Below the pieces are notes generated by a model that ran no database searches, was not told where the DNA came from, and saw only the letters and a program-made list of their open reading frames with translations. Of a stretch of DNA of 64,000 nucleotides, positions 35,556 to 44,000 are shown piece after piece (positions within the stretch are counted from its first letter, which is position 1; the number at the start of each line of letters is the position of its first letter). The stretch is from Paraburkholderia adhaesiva. GTDB lineage: Bacteria > Pseudomonadota > Gammaproteobacteria > Burkholderiales > Burkholderiaceae. The translations under genes and the position numbers were made by a program. The stretch is taken from NCBI RefSeq assembly GCF_021390575.1, contig NZ_JAJEJQ010000001.1:496001-560000 (forward strand), given 5' to 3'.

Positions 35556-36761
35556 ATGACTGCGCTTACCGCCGATCAAATGGCCCTCGTCAAGGCCACT
35601 GCTCCTGTCTTTGCCGAGCACGGCGCCACGATCACCAAGCATTTCTACAAGCGGATGTTCAATGCGCATCCTGAACTGAAGAATCTCTTCAACCAGGCGC
35701 ACCAGCAAAGCGGCAGCCAGCCGGAGACGCTTGCTCGCGCCGTTTATGCGTATGCAGCAAACATCGACAATCTGGGCGCGCTCGGCGGCGCGGTCACGCA
35801 CATTGCTCACAAGCACGCGAGCCTGAACATTCGTCCGGAACACTATCCGATCGTCGGGCGCCATCTGCTGGGTGCAGTCGTCGATGTGCTCGGCGACGCC
35901 GTGGATCAACCCACGCTCGATGCCTGGACCGTCGCCTACGAGCAGCTCGCGCAGATCATGATCGGCGTCGAGGCAAAGCTGTACGACGGTGCATCGTGGA
36001 GCGGCTTCCGTCCGTTCAAGGTCATCAAGAAGCACGTCGAAAGCGACGAGATCACCTCGTTCTATCTCGCGCCGGCCGATGGTTCGCCCGCAGGTGGTTT
36101 TGAACCCGGCCAGTACGTGAGCGTGGTGCGTTACGTGGACAAGCTTGGCGTTGATCAGCCGCGTCAATACAGCCTCTCGGATGCACCGCACGGCAACTGG
36201 CTGCGCATCTCGGTCAAGCGCGAATCGGGTCGCGGCGACGCGCACCCGGGCCACGTGTCGAACCTGATGCACGACGGCGTGACGGAAGGCACCGTCGTTC
36301 ACGTCAGCGCGCCGATGGGCGAATTCACGCTCGACCGCTCGACGGACACGCCGGTCGTGCTGATGAGTGGTGGCGTCGGCATCACGCCGATGGCGTCGAT
36401 GCTCGCCACGCTCATGGCCGAAAAGAGCGCGCGCCCGGTCACGTTCGTGCACGCCTGCCGCAATGCGAGCGTTCACGCTTTCCGCGACTGGCTGCATGAA
36501 GTTGCCGATGGTCATCCCAACTTCCGCCGTGCGGTGTTCTACGAAACCGTAGGCGCAAGCGACCGCGCGGGCGTCGATTATGACTTCGAGGGCCGGCTCG
36601 ATATCGGCCGCATCGAGGAGGCCGCGCTGCAGCCTGACGCCGACTATTATCTGTGCGGCCCCGTCGCGTTCATGCGCGAGCAACTCGCAGCGCTCGTTGC
36701 GCGCGGTGTCGATCCGCAGCGCATTCACACGGAGATCTTCGGCTCGGGCATGCTCAGCTGA
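35556..36761 (+). CDS. hmp: flavohemoglobin, nitric oxide dioxygenase
   Basis: 401 aa. Converts NO to nitrate with O2 and NAD(P)H. The globin domain (1-140) has Tyr31 in HFYKRMF and the haem-binding His87 in HIAHKHASL, shifted by two from E. coli Hmp. The FAD domain has RQYSLSDAPHG, and the NAD domain has MSGGVGITPMASML and YYLCGPVAFM. Length is typical. A probable NsrR operator sits at the promoter, and two hairpins follow the stop. Expression is therefore predicted to be induced by NO. Confidence 0.96.
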   Translation: MTALTADQMALVKATAPVFAEHGATITKHFYKRMFNAHPELKNLFNQAHQQSGSQPETLARAVYAYAANIDNLGALGGAVTHIAHKHASLNIRPEHYPIVGRHLLGAVVDVLGDAVDQPTLDAWTVAYEQLAQIMIGVEAKLYDGASWSGFRPFKVIKKHVESDEITSFYLAPADGSPAGGFEPGQYVSVVRYVDKLGVDQPRQYSLSDAPHGNWLRISVKRESGRGDAHPGHVSNLMHDGVTEGTVVHVSAPMGEFTLDRSTDTPVVLMSGGVGITPMASMLATLMAEKSARPVTFVHACRNASVHAFRDWLHEVADGHPNFRRAVFYETVGASDRAGVDYDFEGRLDIGRIEEAALQPDADYYLCGPVAFMREQLAALVARGVDPQRIHTEIFGSGMLS

Positions 36762-36792
36762 GCGTCGCTGCCTGTACCCCGAAAAGTAGAAA

Positions 36793-36812
36793 GCCCGGCA
36801 ACAAAGCCGGGC
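36793..36812 (+). terminator. hairpin after hmp
   Basis: GCCCGGC and GCCGGGC pair around AACAAA. No T run follows, so it is probably an accessory RNA hairpin ahead of the true terminator at 36824-36851. Confidence 0.55.
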
Positions 36813-36823
36813 GATCTTCAGAA

Positions 36824-36851
36824 AAAAACCCCAGCGTGAGCCGGGGTTTTT
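36824..36851. terminator. bidirectional terminator between hmp and aroG
   Basis: AAAAACCCC (36824-36832) pairs with GGGGTTTTT (36843-36851); T runs follow on both strands. It serves the converging hmp and aroG transcripts. Confidence 0.88.
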
Positions 36852-36889
36852 GCGTATGTGACTCAGCGTGCGAGGCCGCTTCGTTGCCC

Positions 36890-37963
36890 TCAGTTGCCGC
36901 TGCCGCTCGCGACGCGGCGCAGCTTGACGCTTTCCGCGAGTCCTTCGAGCACGGCCACGCTTTCGTCCCAGCCGATGCAAGCATCGGTGATGCTCTGGCC
37001 ATACGTGAGCGCGCAACCCTCCTTCAGGTCCTGGCGGCCCGCTACCAGGTGCGATTCGACCATCACGCCGACGATGCGCTCGTCGCCCGCCGCGATCTGG
37101 CGGCCCATATCGGCGCAAACGGGAATCTGGTTCTCGTGCTTCTTCGAGCTGTTCGCGTGGCTCGCGTCGATCATCAGGCGCGCGGCGAGGCCGGCCTTGC
37201 CGATGTCGGTGCAAGCGGCGTTCACGCTGTCGGCGTCGTAATTCGGTGTTTTGCCGCCGCGCAGGATAACGTGGCAGTCCTCATTACCTGCCGTCGAGAC
37301 GATGGCCGAATGCCCACCCTTCGTCACCGAGAGGAAATGGTGCGGCTGCGAAGCGGCCTTGATCGCATCGACGGCGATTTTCACGTTGCCGTCCGTGCCG
37401 TTCTTGAAGCCGACCGGGCACGACAACCCCGACGCCAGTTCGCGGTGCACCTGCGATTCGGTCGTGCGCGCACCGATCGCGCCCCACGAGATCAGGTCGG
37501 CGATGTACTGCGGGCTGATCATGTCGAGATACTCGGTGCCGGCGGGCAGGCCCAGCTCGTTGATGCTCACGAGCAGTTCGCGCGCGGTGCGCAGGCCGTC
37601 GTTGATCTTGAAGCTGTTGTCGAGATACGGGTCGTTGATGAGGCCCTTCCAGCCCACCGTCGTGCGCGGCTTTTCGAAGTACACGCGCATCACGATTTCC
37701 AGTTCCCCCGCGAAACGCTTACGCAGCGGCAGCAGCTTTTCAGCGTATTCGACCGCTGCCTTCGTGTCGTGGATCGAGCACGGACCAATCACGACGATCA
37801 GACGGTCGTCCATGCCGTGCAGGATGCGGTGCAGCGACTGGCGCGCCTCGTAGATCAGGGTCGACGCGGCCTCGGAGCACGGGAATTCGCGGATCAGGTG
37901 CGCGGGCGGCGTGAGCTCTTTCAATTCCCGGATGCGGACGTCGTCGGTATTGTGCGGGGGCAT
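36890..37963 (-). CDS. aroG: 3-deoxy-7-phosphoheptulonate (DAHP) synthase
   Basis: 357 aa type I DAHP synthase. Joins phosphoenolpyruvate and erythrose 4-phosphate, the entry step to aromatic amino acids. Signatures are VVIGPCSIHD, MRVYFEKPRTTVGWKGLIND, TESQVHRELASGLSCPVGFK and MIDASHANSSKKHENQ, which supply the PEP, metal and phosphate ligands. Length is like E. coli AroG/AroF/AroH; which aromatic acid inhibits it is not readable. The ATG at 37963 is set by AGGAGAACCAGCC. Upstream lies a leader with an aromatic-rich peptide frame, a terminator and a competing antiterminator, pointing to transcription attenuation. Confidence 0.96.
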   Translation of the reverse strand: MPPHNTDDVRIRELKELTPPAHLIREFPCSEAASTLIYEARQSLHRILHGMDDRLIVVIGPCSIHDTKAAVEYAEKLLPLRKRFAGELEIVMRVYFEKPRTTVGWKGLINDPYLDNSFKINDGLRTARELLVSINELGLPAGTEYLDMISPQYIADLISWGAIGARTTESQVHRELASGLSCPVGFKNGTDGNVKIAVDAIKAASQPHHFLSVTKGGHSAIVSTAGNEDCHVILRGGKTPNYDADSVNAACTDIGKAGLAARLMIDASHANSSKKHENQIPVCADMGRQIAAGDERIVGVMVESHLVAGRQDLKEGCALTYGQSITDACIGWDESVAVLEGLAESVKLRRVASGSGN

Positions 37964-38050
37964 GGCTGGTTCTCCTGATCCTGTTTGTAGCGTGCGAGGC
38001 TGCGAAAATCGGTTAGATGAAAATTGCTGCTCGGTTACGTAGATGGGGCG

Positions 38051-38080
38051 AAAAAAAACCGCCAGTTTTGCTGGCGGTTT
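38051..38080 (-). terminator. aroG attenuator: leader terminator hairpin
   Basis: Read on the minus strand: AAACCGCCAG (38080-38071), loop CAAAA, CTGGCGGTTT (38065-38056), then T to 38051 (eight in all). It is a strong intrinsic terminator ending 88 bases before the aroG ATG, on the same strand, and downstream of the leader peptide frame, so it can only stop transcription about to enter aroG. Confidence 0.88.
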
Positions 38081-38108
38081 CTCGTGTATTCGGGTCTTGC
38101 GCGTACTA

Positions 38109-38177
38109 TCAACCCTCTCGATCCGCCAGCGGTCTGAGATACCAGAAGAAATAAAAATAAAACTTCGTGGCGGTCAT
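38109..38177 (-). CDS. aroG leader peptide, aromatic-rich (22 aa)
   Basis: Starts MTATK; residues 6-13 are FYFYFFWY, then LRPLADREG and a TGA at 38111-38109. Eight consecutive aromatic codons (4 Phe, 3 Tyr, 1 Trp) in so short a frame directly upstream of DAHP synthase are the hallmark of a control peptide, comparable to pheL or trpL. Codons 2-4 (CCGCCA, 38173-38168) can pair with TGGCGG (38128-38123) at codons 16-19, which in turn can pair with the terminator's 5' arm. No clear ribosome site is visible before the ATG, the main weakness of the call. It would act in cis as a sensor of charged aromatic tRNAs. Confidence 0.75.
   Translation of the reverse strand: MTATKFYFYFFWYLRPLADREG
38123..38130 (-). 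promoter_or_regulatory. aroG antiterminator strand
   Basis: GCTGGCGG on the minus strand (38130-38123) is fully complementary to CCGCCAGC (38077-38070), the 5' side of the terminator hairpin, and its CTGGCGG is identical to the terminator's 3' arm. Pairing of this strand with the terminator's 5' arm would prevent termination. It overlaps the last codons of the leader frame, so a ribosome reaching the stop would mask it. Confidence 0.72.
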
Positions 38178-38237
38178 GGCAAAAGCGATGTCGAAAGTGA
38201 CTCTGGAACGTGAAGTTCGTCGAAAAGGTTGATTGCC

Positions 38238-38267
38238 TTTATAACCCGATCAAGCTGGCGCTGGCAA
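38238..38267 (-). promoter_or_regulatory. sigma-70 promoter of the aroG leader
   Basis: TTGCCA (38267-38262) and TATAAA (38243-38238) on the minus strand are 18 bases apart, each matching consensus at five of six positions. The predicted start near 38231 leaves about 54 bases before the leader peptide ATG. Confidence 0.6.
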
Positions 38268-38326
38268 GCGCTGCGGTGCAAAAACGCGGGTTTCGCGCGG
38301 ATATGTCGCGTAATGTGCAGAATAAT

Positions 38327-38361
38327 TGCACGGCGATGCGGATTTTCCGCATCGCCGTGCA
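38327..38361 (-). terminator. terminator after tldD
   Basis: TGCACGGCGATGCGGA (38327-38342) and its exact 16-base complement (38346-38361) flank TTT. On the minus strand AATTATT follows. It starts a few bases after the tldD stop and isolates the aroG leader promoter from read-through. Confidence 0.8.
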
Positions 38362-38366
38362 TGAAA

Positions 38367-39833
38367 TCAGACGGTGCCGCCCACGGTCATGCGATCGATA
38401 CGCAAAGTCGGCTGGCCGACGCCGACCGGCACGCTCTGACCTTCCTTGCCGCACACGCCGACGCCGGAGTCCAGCTTCATGTCGTTGCCGATCATGCTCA
38501 CGTACTTGAGCGACTCGGGCCCGCTGCCGATCAGCGTCGCGCCCTTCACCGGATACGTGATCTTGCCGTCCTCGATCATGTAGGCCTCGGAGGCCGAAAA
38601 CACGAACTTGCCGTTCGTGATGTCGACCTGGCCGCCGCCGAAATTCACCGCGTAGAGGCCGTTCTTCACCGAAGCGATGATCTCCCGCGGGTCCTTGTCA
38701 CCGTTCAGCATGTAGGTGTTCGTCATGCGCGGCATCGGCAGCGCGGCGTACGACTCGCGGCGCGCGTTGCCGGTCACCGGCATGTTCATGAGGCGCGCGT
38801 TGAGCGAGTCCTGGATGTAGCCCTTCAGGATGCCGTCCTCGATCAGCGTCGTGCACTGCGTCGGGTTGCCTTCGTCGTCGATGTTGAGCGAGCCGCGGCG
38901 GTTCGGCAGCGTGCCGTCGTCTACGACCGTCACGCCCTTCGCGGCGACCCGTTCGCCGATGCGTCCCGCGAACGCCGACGAGCCCTTGCGGTTGAAGTCG
39001 CCTTCGAGCCCATGGCCGATCGCTTCGTGCAGCAGTACGCCGGGCCAGCCCGGGCCGAGCACGACGGTCATCGCGCCAGCCGGGGCGGGGCGCGCTTCCA
39101 GATTGACGAGTGCCGCGTGAACCGCGTCGTCGACGTACTTCGCGAGCACGTCGTCGGTGAAGTAGCTGTAGTCGAAGCGACCGCCGCCGCCGCCGTTGCC
39201 GATTTCGCGGCGGCCGTTCTGCTCTGCGATCACCGTGACCGACACGCGCACGAGCGGGCGGATGTCCGCCGCGAGCGCGCCGTCGCTGCGCGCGACGAGC
39301 ACGACGTCGTATTCGCCCGCGAGCGCGGCCATCACCTGCGTGATGCGCGGGTCACGCCCGCGCGCCATCTGCTCGATGCGCTCGAGCAGCTTGACCTTTT
39401 CGGTGGCGTCGAGCGAGGCGAGCGGATCGGACGGTAGATACAGATCGCGGCCGCCGATGCCCTTGAGCGACGTCGCCACCTTGATCTTCTGCTTGCCGCC
39501 GCCTGCTTTCGCGATCGAACGCGTGGCGATGGCGGCCTGGCGGATCGCTTCGGGCGAGAGGTCGTCCGAGTAGGCGAACGCCGTGCGCTCGCCGGACACG
39601 GCGCGCACGCCGACGCCCTGGTCGATGCTGAAGCTGCCCGACTTGACGATGCCTTCTTCAAGGCTCCACGCTTCACTGCGCGTGGCCTGGAAGTAGAGGT
39701 CGGCGTAGTCGACGCGATGCGTGAAGATCTCGCCGAGCGTGCGCGTCAGCACTGCCTCGTCGAGGCCGTAGGGCGCGAGGAGCACATCCTTCGCGGTCGC
39801 CAGATTGCGAATGCTGGGTTCGATGATGTTCAT
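38367..39833 (-). CDS. tldD: metalloprotease TldD
   Basis: 488 aa from the ATG at 39833 ([20 protein letters not shown]); upstream in-frame codons have no ribosome site. The zinc motif is HEAIGH (269-274) within [14 protein letters not shown], the HExxxH pattern of TldD, and the C-terminal [20 protein letters not shown] binds the third ligand. TldD works with PmbA/TldE to process peptides such as microcin precursors and to degrade unfolded peptides. No tldE is in the window. It is last in yhdP-nitrilase-tldD. Confidence 0.95.
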   Translation of the reverse strand: MNIIEPSIRNLATAKDVLLAPYGLDEAVLTRTLGEIFTHRVDYADLYFQATRSEAWSLEEGIVKSGSFSIDQGVGVRAVSGERTAFAYSDDLSPEAIRQAAIATRSIAKAGGGKQKIKVATSLKGIGGRDLYLPSDPLASLDATEKVKLLERIEQMARGRDPRITQVMAALAGEYDVVLVARSDGALAADIRPLVRVSVTVIAEQNGRREIGNGGGGGRFDYSYFTDDVLAKYVDDAVHAALVNLEARPAPAGAMTVVLGPGWPGVLLHEAIGHGLEGDFNRKGSSAFAGRIGERVAAKGVTVVDDGTLPNRRGSLNIDDEGNPTQCTTLIEDGILKGYIQDSLNARLMNMPVTGNARRESYAALPMPRMTNTYMLNGDKDPREIIASVKNGLYAVNFGGGQVDITNGKFVFSASEAYMIEDGKITYPVKGATLIGSGPESLKYVSMIGNDMKLDSGVGVCGKEGQSVPVGVGQPTLRIDRMTVGGTV

Positions 39834-39941
39834 GCGTTCGGTATGGAAAGTCCGATAAGTAGATTCGGGCGGGGTGCCGCTTTTCAAGTTGGGCTGCTGC
39901 TCGATTGCCGGGTGTGTGGTCGCTGTGCCGTTTCAGTGCGC

Positions 39942-40781
39942 TCAGTTGCAGTCGAGCACGCGATGTCGCCACGCGGGCAGACTCGCGCGTACGGCGGCGA
40001 TGCGTTCAAGGTCGACGTCACCTGCCACCACGCCGGGGCCTTCGTCGAGTACGTCGATAACGTCGCCCCAGGGGTCGATCAGCATGGTGTGGCCCCAGGT
40101 GCGGCGGCCGTTTTCGTGTTCGCCGCCTTGCGCCGCCGCGAGCACGTAGCACTGGTTTTCGACGGCGCGGGCGCGCAGCAGCGTCTCCCAGTGGGCACGG
40201 CCCGTTGTGTACGTGAACGCGGACGGCACCACGATCAGCGCGCAATCGCCCATGCGGCGGTACAGCTCCGGAAAGCGCAGATCGTAGCAGACCGACAGGC
40301 CGACACGGCCGAACGGCGCGTCGAACGTGCGGACTTCGGTGCCGGGGCGGATCGTGCGGGCTTCGTCGAACGATTCCTTGCCTTTCTCGAAGCTGAACAG
40401 GTGGATCTTGTCGTAGCGCGCCACTTCCTCGCCGCGCGGATTGAAGACTAGCGTCGTGTTCAGCACGCGGTTTTCTTCCGGAGCCGGATCGGGCACGAGC
40501 AGGGGCAGCGTGCCGCCGATCACCCATACGTCGTGCTTCGACGCCATATCCGCGAGAAAACGCTGTATCGGCCCGTCGCCGTATGGTTCGCGGACCTTCA
40601 GCTTGTCGCTGTCCTTGTGCCCCATGAAGCAGAAGTATTCGGGCAGCAACACGAGACGCGCGCCCTTCGCGGCGGCCTCGGCGATCAGGCGTGAAGCTTC
40701 GGCCAGATTGCGCTCAGGGTCGGGCGTGCTGACCATCTGCAATGCGGCAACGCGAAACGGCGAGGTGGGGGAAGGGCTCAT
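39942..40781 (-). CDS. carbon-nitrogen hydrolase (omega-amidase / deaminated-glutathione amidase type)
   Basis: 279 aa nitrilase-superfamily enzyme. The Glu-Lys-Cys triad is Glu48 (LLPEYF), Lys125 (YDKIHLF) and Cys165 (LSVCYDLRFPELYR). This Nit subgroup hydrolyses amides such as deaminated glutathione or 2-oxoglutaramate, and the sequence around Cys165 fits that subgroup. The ATG at 40781 gives the canonical N-terminus; the frame is open further upstream. The gene lies between tldD and yhdP, an order conserved in betaproteobacteria. The substrate is not proven by sequence. Confidence 0.88.
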   Translation of the reverse strand: MSPSPTSPFRVAALQMVSTPDPERNLAEASRLIAEAAAKGARLVLLPEYFCFMGHKDSDKLKVREPYGDGPIQRFLADMASKHDVWVIGGTLPLLVPDPAPEENRVLNTTLVFNPRGEEVARYDKIHLFSFEKGKESFDEARTIRPGTEVRTFDAPFGRVGLSVCYDLRFPELYRRMGDCALIVVPSAFTYTTGRAHWETLLRARAVENQCYVLAAAQGGEHENGRRTWGHTMLIDPWGDVIDVLDEGPGVVAGDVDLERIAAVRASLPAWRHRVLDCN

Positions 40782-41017
40782 CAATGGATCTTGACCTGGC
40801 TCTGAAACGAGGCCGCGCATTCACGCAATGCGGCGGCGGGGTGGCCGGCGGTGCCGGGGCGCCGTTTCGGCCGGGACGACTGGCGTTACGTGCAATCCGG
40901 CCGTGTGGTTTCTGTGCTGCGGGACGCTACATGTTGTACTAACCGTGATCGCTCGCTGCGCGCATCCACCGGGGAAACACCGCGCAAGCGCCGCGCCCGC
41001 CCGATGCCGTATTGCCA

Positions 41018-44000
41018 TCAGTGCGCGGCGGCTGCGGGCTTTTGCGCGTCAATCTTACCCTGATCGCCGCGCAGCCGCTCGATGTGCGGGTGGGACCACG
41101 AGCCGGTGATCGCGTAGTCGATCGTGAAGGCCGATTCGAGCGTATGCGAGAGCGCAAAGTCGGCCACGAGGGCGCCGAGGCCGATCAGCGGATTGATGAT
41201 CGCCGCTGCGATGACGCCTGCTCCGACGCTGAGGGTCGGGGCGACGCGAACGTGCAGATCCTGGGTCTCGTGCACGAGATCCACGGTGCCGGTCATCTGG
41301 GCCCGGCCCGGTGCCGTGATGAGCCTGAAGTCGTTGGTGTGGCCGACACCGTCCTCGATCTGGCCCGTGCCGGTGACGCTGGTGAAAGGCAGGCCTTCAC
41401 CGATCACGTCGCGGAAATCAGTGGTCGCGAAGCGCGCGAGGCTCTGCAGGCTCAGCACGCCAAGCAGTCTCGCCACGCCCGGATCGACCTTGAGGATCTG
41501 GCCGTGGCGCAGATCGACGGCCAGGTTGCCGTCGAGCGTCGGGTAATCGATCTGCGACGGGCCGCCGTGCCAGCTCACGTCGCCTGTGAGCGTGCCTCTG
41601 CCGCCCTTGAGCGTGCGCGGCATGCCCGCGCGTTCGAGCAGCGCGCCCGCGTCGAGGATGTCGAGATGGAACTCGAGCGCGGTGCGGCGCGGCGTCGGTA
41701 TGTCCTCGCCGGCGACTTCGCTGGACGTGCGCCAGTTCCCCGTGGCGCTGAGGTGGGCGTCCGGGTTGCTGATGTCGAGCGCGTCTAGCTGCCAGACCGG
41801 TTCGCCGTTGTCGTCGAAATTGTGCGCGTTGACCTGCAGGCGGCCCAGGTCGCGGCCGCGCACGATCAGCTGGTTCACGACGAGGTCGATGGCCGGCATG
41901 TTCTGCATCGGCGCCGAGATCGCCCGGCCGATCAGGTCGTTTTCCGTGGCGGCCGGCACGACGAGGCGCGCGAGGCGCGCTTCCAGAGTGCCGGGCGTGC
42001 CGGGGACGGGACCGGGCTTCCACGAGAGGTGGCCGGAAACCTGGTTTGACGCGAGGTTCGCCTGCCAGTCCCTGCCGCTGCGCGTGGCGCCGACGACAAC
42101 GTTTTCCCAATGGCGCTTGAGAAGCGTGAGCGTGCCGACGTGAACGGCAAAGCGCGACGGCACGTATTGCGCGAATGCGCCGCCGGGCATGAACTGGGCT
42201 ACGGGGGACGAAGCGGCGTCTGCGGAGGCGGCGGACGAAGCGGCTTCGCTGGCCGGAGTGGTCGGGGCAGCCGTGGTGGTCGCGGCGGTGGTGGCGCTGG
42301 CCGTTGCGGTCCGGCCTCGGTCGGCGGTGGACGTCGGCAACGCGCCGCGTTCACGCGATGTGGCGAGCGCAGCAGCATCGGCAGACGAAGCGCGGCCCGG
42401 ACTCGGCGGCGTGACTACCGGCGCTGCGTCAGCCGCGGACTGGCGTGCAGGCGCGGAGCTTGCCGCTGCGGAGTTTGTCGCCGGTATCGCGCCGGTGCCT
42501 GTGCCGCTGGCGGCAGCAGCACCCGCGCTCGCACCCGTCGCCGTGCCACGAATCTCCTGCACGACGCGACGCCATGCGTCGGCGTCGAATGTCGGGATGT
42601 CGATGGTTGCCATCACGCCTTCCGATGGCAGATCCGCGGGACGGTTCATCGCGATCACGCCACGCACGACGTCCGGCACGTGCCCCGGCACGCGACGCAT
42701 CACGTAGCGCGCCACCAGCGGCCCGAGCGTCACGTCCGCGTGCTGGAATGCCGCCGGATTCCCGGCGTCGGTGCCGTCGCCCGTGCCCGGCTGCAGTTCG
42801 GCGCGCAGTGGCATCGGTTGTCCGGCGGGCTTGCCGAACGGCGCGGGCAGGTCGAGTGCGAGATCAGTCAGATCCGAACTCGCCTTCACGTCCGGGAGAT
42901 GCCCCTGCCTGCCGCTCACGCTCAACGCGTAAGGCGCCGCGCCGCTCATGCGCCCGAGCGCGGCCGCTGCCGCGCCGCGCAGGTTCAACCCGCGCGCCGC
43001 ATCGACGGCGACATCGCCCGAGACGTCGAACGCATAGCTGCCATCCGGGCGCAGTGCGCCGCTGGCGCGCAGCGCACCGCCGAGAAAGCGGGCCGTCAGG
43101 TGCTCGACCTGCGCGCTGTGGTTGGCGAAGCGGACCTTGCCGGTGAGATTCGAGACTGGCGGCACGTTGTCGGCGGCAAGCTCGTTGTTCTCGAATCCGA
43201 TCGTGCCTTCCGCGCGCACCTTGGGCATGGGGATGCGCGGGATGTCCAGTGTGAGCGCAAGCGATGCGGGCCCTTGCGCGCGCACCTTTTCCCCGACGTG
43301 CTTCGACATGTAGCCGATCGAGCTGTTGTTCGCGTAGTCGAGCAGATCCGCGAGCGGTCCGCGGCCGGCGCCCGTGATGACGAGATCCGACGCTTTCGTG
43401 CCGAGGTCGTCGATGCGGCCATTTACGTCGCGCAGGACGAAGTTGCGATAGCGGCCGCGCGCGACGTCGAAGCGCAGCTTGTTTTCGTGGAGCGTGAACA
43501 CGCCGTCGATATCGTCGAATGCGGGCCACACGTTCGGCGCGCCGTTCCTGAGCGTGCGCGGCGGGAACGGTGTCGGGTCGAAGCGTCCGCGCGTGAACGG
43601 CGCGACGATGCGGAACTGCCCCGCATCGGGTGCACGCGAGTACGGGAACAGGGTGAGGTCGCCGTGGACCTCGATCGTGGCGCCCTTCGAGACGCCCCCC
43701 TGCAGGCTGTGCCCAAGATAGTTGCGGGTCTTTTCGGTCAAGCCTGTCGGCAGGTAGCGCGGGATCGCCCGGACCTGCGCCGTCTCGAAGTCGGCCTTCA
43801 GGTCGAGCGCGCCGCGGCCGTGGCCCGGGTTCGAGTAGTGAGCCGTCATCGTCGCGCGAGCGTCTTCGTTCTGGACACCGAACGTCGAGACATCGACCAC
43901 GAAGGCCTTGTGCAGTTCGCCCGGTTCGCGCTTGTCCGCGACCGTCCATTTGCCCGCGCCGTAGAGCCGGTCGAACATGAGGCGCGGATTGTCGAATACA

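Noticed and set aside
36793..36812. First hairpin after hmp, considered as a self-sufficient terminator
   Set aside because: It lacks a T run; the second structure at 36824-36851 is the better terminator.
38161..38234. Short plus-strand frame starting MAKAMSKVTLEREV in the aroG leader
   Set aside because: No ribosome site, only 18 codons, and it lies antisense to the leader peptide and its promoter region.
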